Part shown: positions 6,644-8,532 of the stretch, one piece after another
Numbering within the stretch: the stretch's first letter is position 1
Layout of the letters: every line of letters begins with the position of its first letter
DNA from: Verrucomicrobia bacterium TMED56
GTDB lineage: Bacteria > Verrucomicrobiota > Verrucomicrobiia > Opitutales > Seribacteraceae
Length of the DNA: 8,532 nucleotides
Assembly: GCA_002167265.1 (NCBI GenBank)
Contig: NHDJ01000046.1
Location: 23,377 to 31,908 of the forward strand
Direction: 5' to 3'
Program-made: the position numbers and the translations under genes
Notes under the pieces: model-generated
Databases searched by the model: none
What the model saw: the letters and a program-made list of their open reading frames with translations, nothing else
Told to the model about the DNA's origin: nothing

Positions 6644-8532
6644 GTGGAGAAATTTTTCCCAGAGGGTAGAAGACTTATTCCATTCAGGATTTTCTATGGA
6701 TTGCTATTTCTAGTCCTCTTTATTTTTCTCTTCCACAGGCAACTTTTTCAGTATGAAGTGTACAAGGAGCAAGAAAGAAAACAGGGACAAAGAAGGATTA
6801 TCAGACCGGGTCCTAGAGGTGATGTCTTAGACCGTGAAGGAAAACTATTAATAGGAAACAGGGCTCATTTTTCTGCAAAACTCCATTTGGAAGCAATTGA
6901 AAAAGATATCTGGAAAAAAAAGAAAGTACTTCGAGAGATATCTCTAACAATGAGATCAGACTTGAAAAAAAATAATTTCATTACAATTGAACGATTATTG
7001 GCGTATTCTTTTAACCAACCTCACATAAAAAGACGATTTATCCGCATATCGGGCAGTACCCACACTGACGAAAACAACTGGAAAAGAGTCACTGTGCATT
7101 TTCAGGGCAACCGCTTAACCGTAGAGCAGAACATAAAAGAAGGGACTTGGAATTGCAAAATTCCACATATCAACCCGAATCGAGCCATTTCTTTAGAAAT
7201 AAAAAACGCTAAGGAAGGAGTCCTAGTTAATATAGCGAATTTATTTTCCGTTAAATTTCAGATGAACTCTAAAAACTTTCTTATTCCTGCAACTCCTGAT
7301 CTATCGATACACCAAAAAACATGGTATGATTATTTTTTTGCCCGCGAATCTTCATGGGACCGAGTATTTTCTACAAAATCATCTTCCCTGGAATGGGAAT
7401 CTCGTTTGGGAGTTGTCCAAGATTACACTGACGAGGTTAACAGTTTAATTGGAAGAGATAAAATATTTGACTTAAAAAAACTTATAAAACATTGGAGAGA
7501 GAAGCTCCTTCTCCCAATAGAGTTAGCAGGAGACTTGAAGCCAAAAGAATACGCCATCCTCGTTGAAACTATAGAACCGAATTCGCCTATTGAGATTCAG
7601 GCAGAAGCAATTAGACATTACCCTTTTAAAGATCTGGCGTCTCATGTGCTTGGTTATGTCGGGAGCGGATATGAAGCTAACGCAACGGATTTATCAGGTA
7701 ACGATCTCGCCACTTTGGAGATCAAAGGTAGAACGGGTAAAGCTGGTATTGAAAAAACATTCGACGATCGCCTTCGCGGGAAAGATGGTGGAGAAATCTG
7801 GAGAGTTAACCCTAATGGAACCAGGTATGATCGGATCGAAAAAAAGCCTTCGATTCAAGGAAAGACCTTACAAATCAGCATTGATGCAGATCTTCAAAAA
7901 GTCGCTGAAGATTCATTACAGGACATGGTATCAAAAGTAAGCAAAAGAAGGATCTTGCCAGATAAAGACTGGAGAAAAACAATTTTGCGAAGAACAAATC
8001 AAGCTCTTGATGGCTCCAATGAAAAAAAAGTCTCCGCAGAACTTCTGCTTTCAGCCTTTATCGACGCTCCTTTCCCGCTTGATGGTCTTCAAGCTTCAAC
8101 GGTTGCAGGATTTCAAGGTACTGCTAAAGATGCTGATCAGCTTTTATCTCTACTCTATTCACGCGGAGTACTTGCAAAACAAACGCAAACTGAAAATAAG
8201 TATGACCTAGCTCCTCCTCCTCTACCTCCAGGTGCAGCTGTTATGATTCATCTTACAACTGGTGAAATCTTAGCACTTGCAAGTAAGCCGAACTATGACT
8301 TATCAGAACTCACCCCTTTCATTCCTCAATCTGTTTTTGACCGCATTCAAAGGAGAGAGGCATGGTTACCCAGGGCGTGGCATCCTGGGTATGCACCGGC
8401 TTCACCGTTCAAATTGGTAACAGCTATAGCTGGTTTTAGTTCGGGGAATTTAGAATCTAACACCACCTTGCAATGTGACGGAATTCACAAAGGAATGGAA
8501 TGCCATGTTTATCCCGGAATTCACGGACGTTT
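6644..8532 (+). CDS. mrdA: Penicillin-binding protein 2, elongasome transpeptidase, with enlarged pedestal (3' end outside window)
   Basis: Open to the window edge: 629 codons plus two bases, C-terminus missing. PBP2 cross-links peptidoglycan during elongation. A basic tail precedes one membrane helix (about 14-30). Family marks: PRGDVLDREGKLL (57-69), YPFKDLASHVLGYVG (326-340), GRTGKAGIEKTFDDRLRG (362-379), LQISIDADLQKVAE (409-422), TTGEILALASKPNYD (538-552), and the active-site SxxK as S587-P-F-K590 in YAPASPFKLVTA, followed by CDG...MECHVYPGIHG. An in-frame TAA at 6632-6634 limits the start; GTG at 6644, 2 bases after the mreD stop, is the only codon before the helix that gives a normal N-terminus. 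The catalytic Ser is about 255 residues later than in E. coli PBP2 (about 330, from memory), because of two inserts at about 140-310 and 427-527. The SxN and KTG motifs would lie downstream. Confidence 0.93.
   Translation, partial: MEKFFPEGRRLIPFRIFYGLLFLVLFIFLFHRQLFQYEVYKEQERKQGQRRIIRPGPRGDVLDREGKLLIGNRAHFSAKLHLEAIEKDIWKKKKVLREISLTMRSDLKKNNFITIERLLAYSFNQPHIKRRFIRISGSTHTDENNWKRVTVHFQGNRLTVEQNIKEGTWNCKIPHINPNRAISLEIKNAKEGVLVNIANLFSVKFQMNSKNFLIPATPDLSIHQKTWYDYFFARESSWDRVFSTKSSSLEWESRLGVVQDYTDEVNSLIGRDKIFDLKKLIKHWREKLLLPIELAGDLKPKEYAILVETIEPNSPIEIQAEAIRHYPFKDLASHVLGYVGSGYEANATDLSGNDLATLEIKGRTGKAGIEKTFDDRLRGKDGGEIWRVNPNGTRYDRIEKKPSIQGKTLQISIDADLQKVAEDSLQDMVSKVSKRRILPDKDWRKTILRRTNQALDGSNEKKVSAELLLSAFIDAPFPLDGLQASTVAGFQGTAKDADQLLSLLYSRGVLAKQTQTENKYDLAPPPLPPGAAVMIHLTTGEILALASKPNYDLSELTPFIPQSVFDRIQRREAWLPRAWHPGYAPASPFKLVTAIAGFSSGNLESNTTLQCDGIHKGMECHVYPGIHGR
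8030..8209 (+). other. Winged-helix-like segment inside the PBP2 pedestal
   Basis: Residues 463-522 of the PBP2 read as a small winged helix. A first helix contains SAELLLSAFID (464-474). A short FPLDG turn leads to a second helix (LQASTVAGF, 482-490). A third helix follows (AKDADQLLSLLYSRGVL, 494-510), and then a polar beta-wing-like turn (TQTENKYDLA, 514-523). The proline run PPPLPP (524-529) then returns to the conserved PBP core. This is by-eye pattern recognition. The domain lies outside the inner membrane, so protein binding is more plausible than DNA binding. Confidence 0.4.

Noticed and set aside
7590..7940. Open frame of 116 codons on the plus strand
   Set aside because: It lies wholly inside the continuous PBP2 frame, which shows conserved PBP motifs in the same stretch; this frame shows none.
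8007..8210. Open frame of 67 codons on the plus strand, possibly a small separate gene
   Set aside because: It is a shifted reading of the winged-helix-like part of PBP2. The PBP2 frame is open through it without a stop, so there is no split or frameshift.

Overview
The window is a dense stretch of bacterial chromosome (AT-rich by eye). It carries housekeeping genes on both strands, with no mobile element, RNA gene or CRISPR array visible. Every gap between genes is short; the longest is about 121 bases, upstream of mreB. The gene set (Asp23/AmaP pair, glycine-cleavage T protein, CNNM/CBS membrane protein, Lgt, MreB-MreC-MreD-PBP2) indicates a rod-shaped or elongating bacterium with peptidoglycan and lipoproteins. 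A diderm of the PVC group, such as a marine Verrucomicrobiota/Opitutae lineage, is my best guess. That placement is inference from gene style and order, not from a marker gene.

Layout. (1) Bases 1-57 are the tail of a plus-strand gene, plausibly accC. It is followed by an Asp23/Gls24 protein (72-524) and a one-helix membrane protein with an Asp23-like soluble domain (534-968, AmaP-like). (2) gcvT (977-2104) lies on the minus strand, convergent with the amaP-like gene and divergent from the next gene. (3) On the plus strand follow a CNNM plus CBS-pair protein (2177-3217) and lgt (3246-4079). (4) After a regulatory gap comes the elongasome operon: mreB (4201-5241), mreC with a TTG start (5251-6105), mreD overlapping mreC by 4 bases (6102-6641), and a PBP2/mrdA gene with a GTG start (6644 to beyond the window end).

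How they work together. MreB, MreC, MreD and PBP2 form the scaffold and transpeptidase of the cell-elongation machinery. Lgt starts lipoprotein maturation, and its gene sits directly upstream of this operon. The Asp23/AmaP-like pair probably makes a membrane-anchored envelope-stress or lipid-linked assembly, and its apparent link to accC recalls the accB-accC-yqhY order of Bacillus.

The most unusual item is the PBP2. Its catalytic SxxK serine is residue 587, far later than in typical PBP2 (about residue 330 in E. coli). The N-terminal pedestal carries two large insertions, and the second looks like a winged-helix fold. Two 9-base words shared by the upstream regions of gcvT and mreB also deserve a look.
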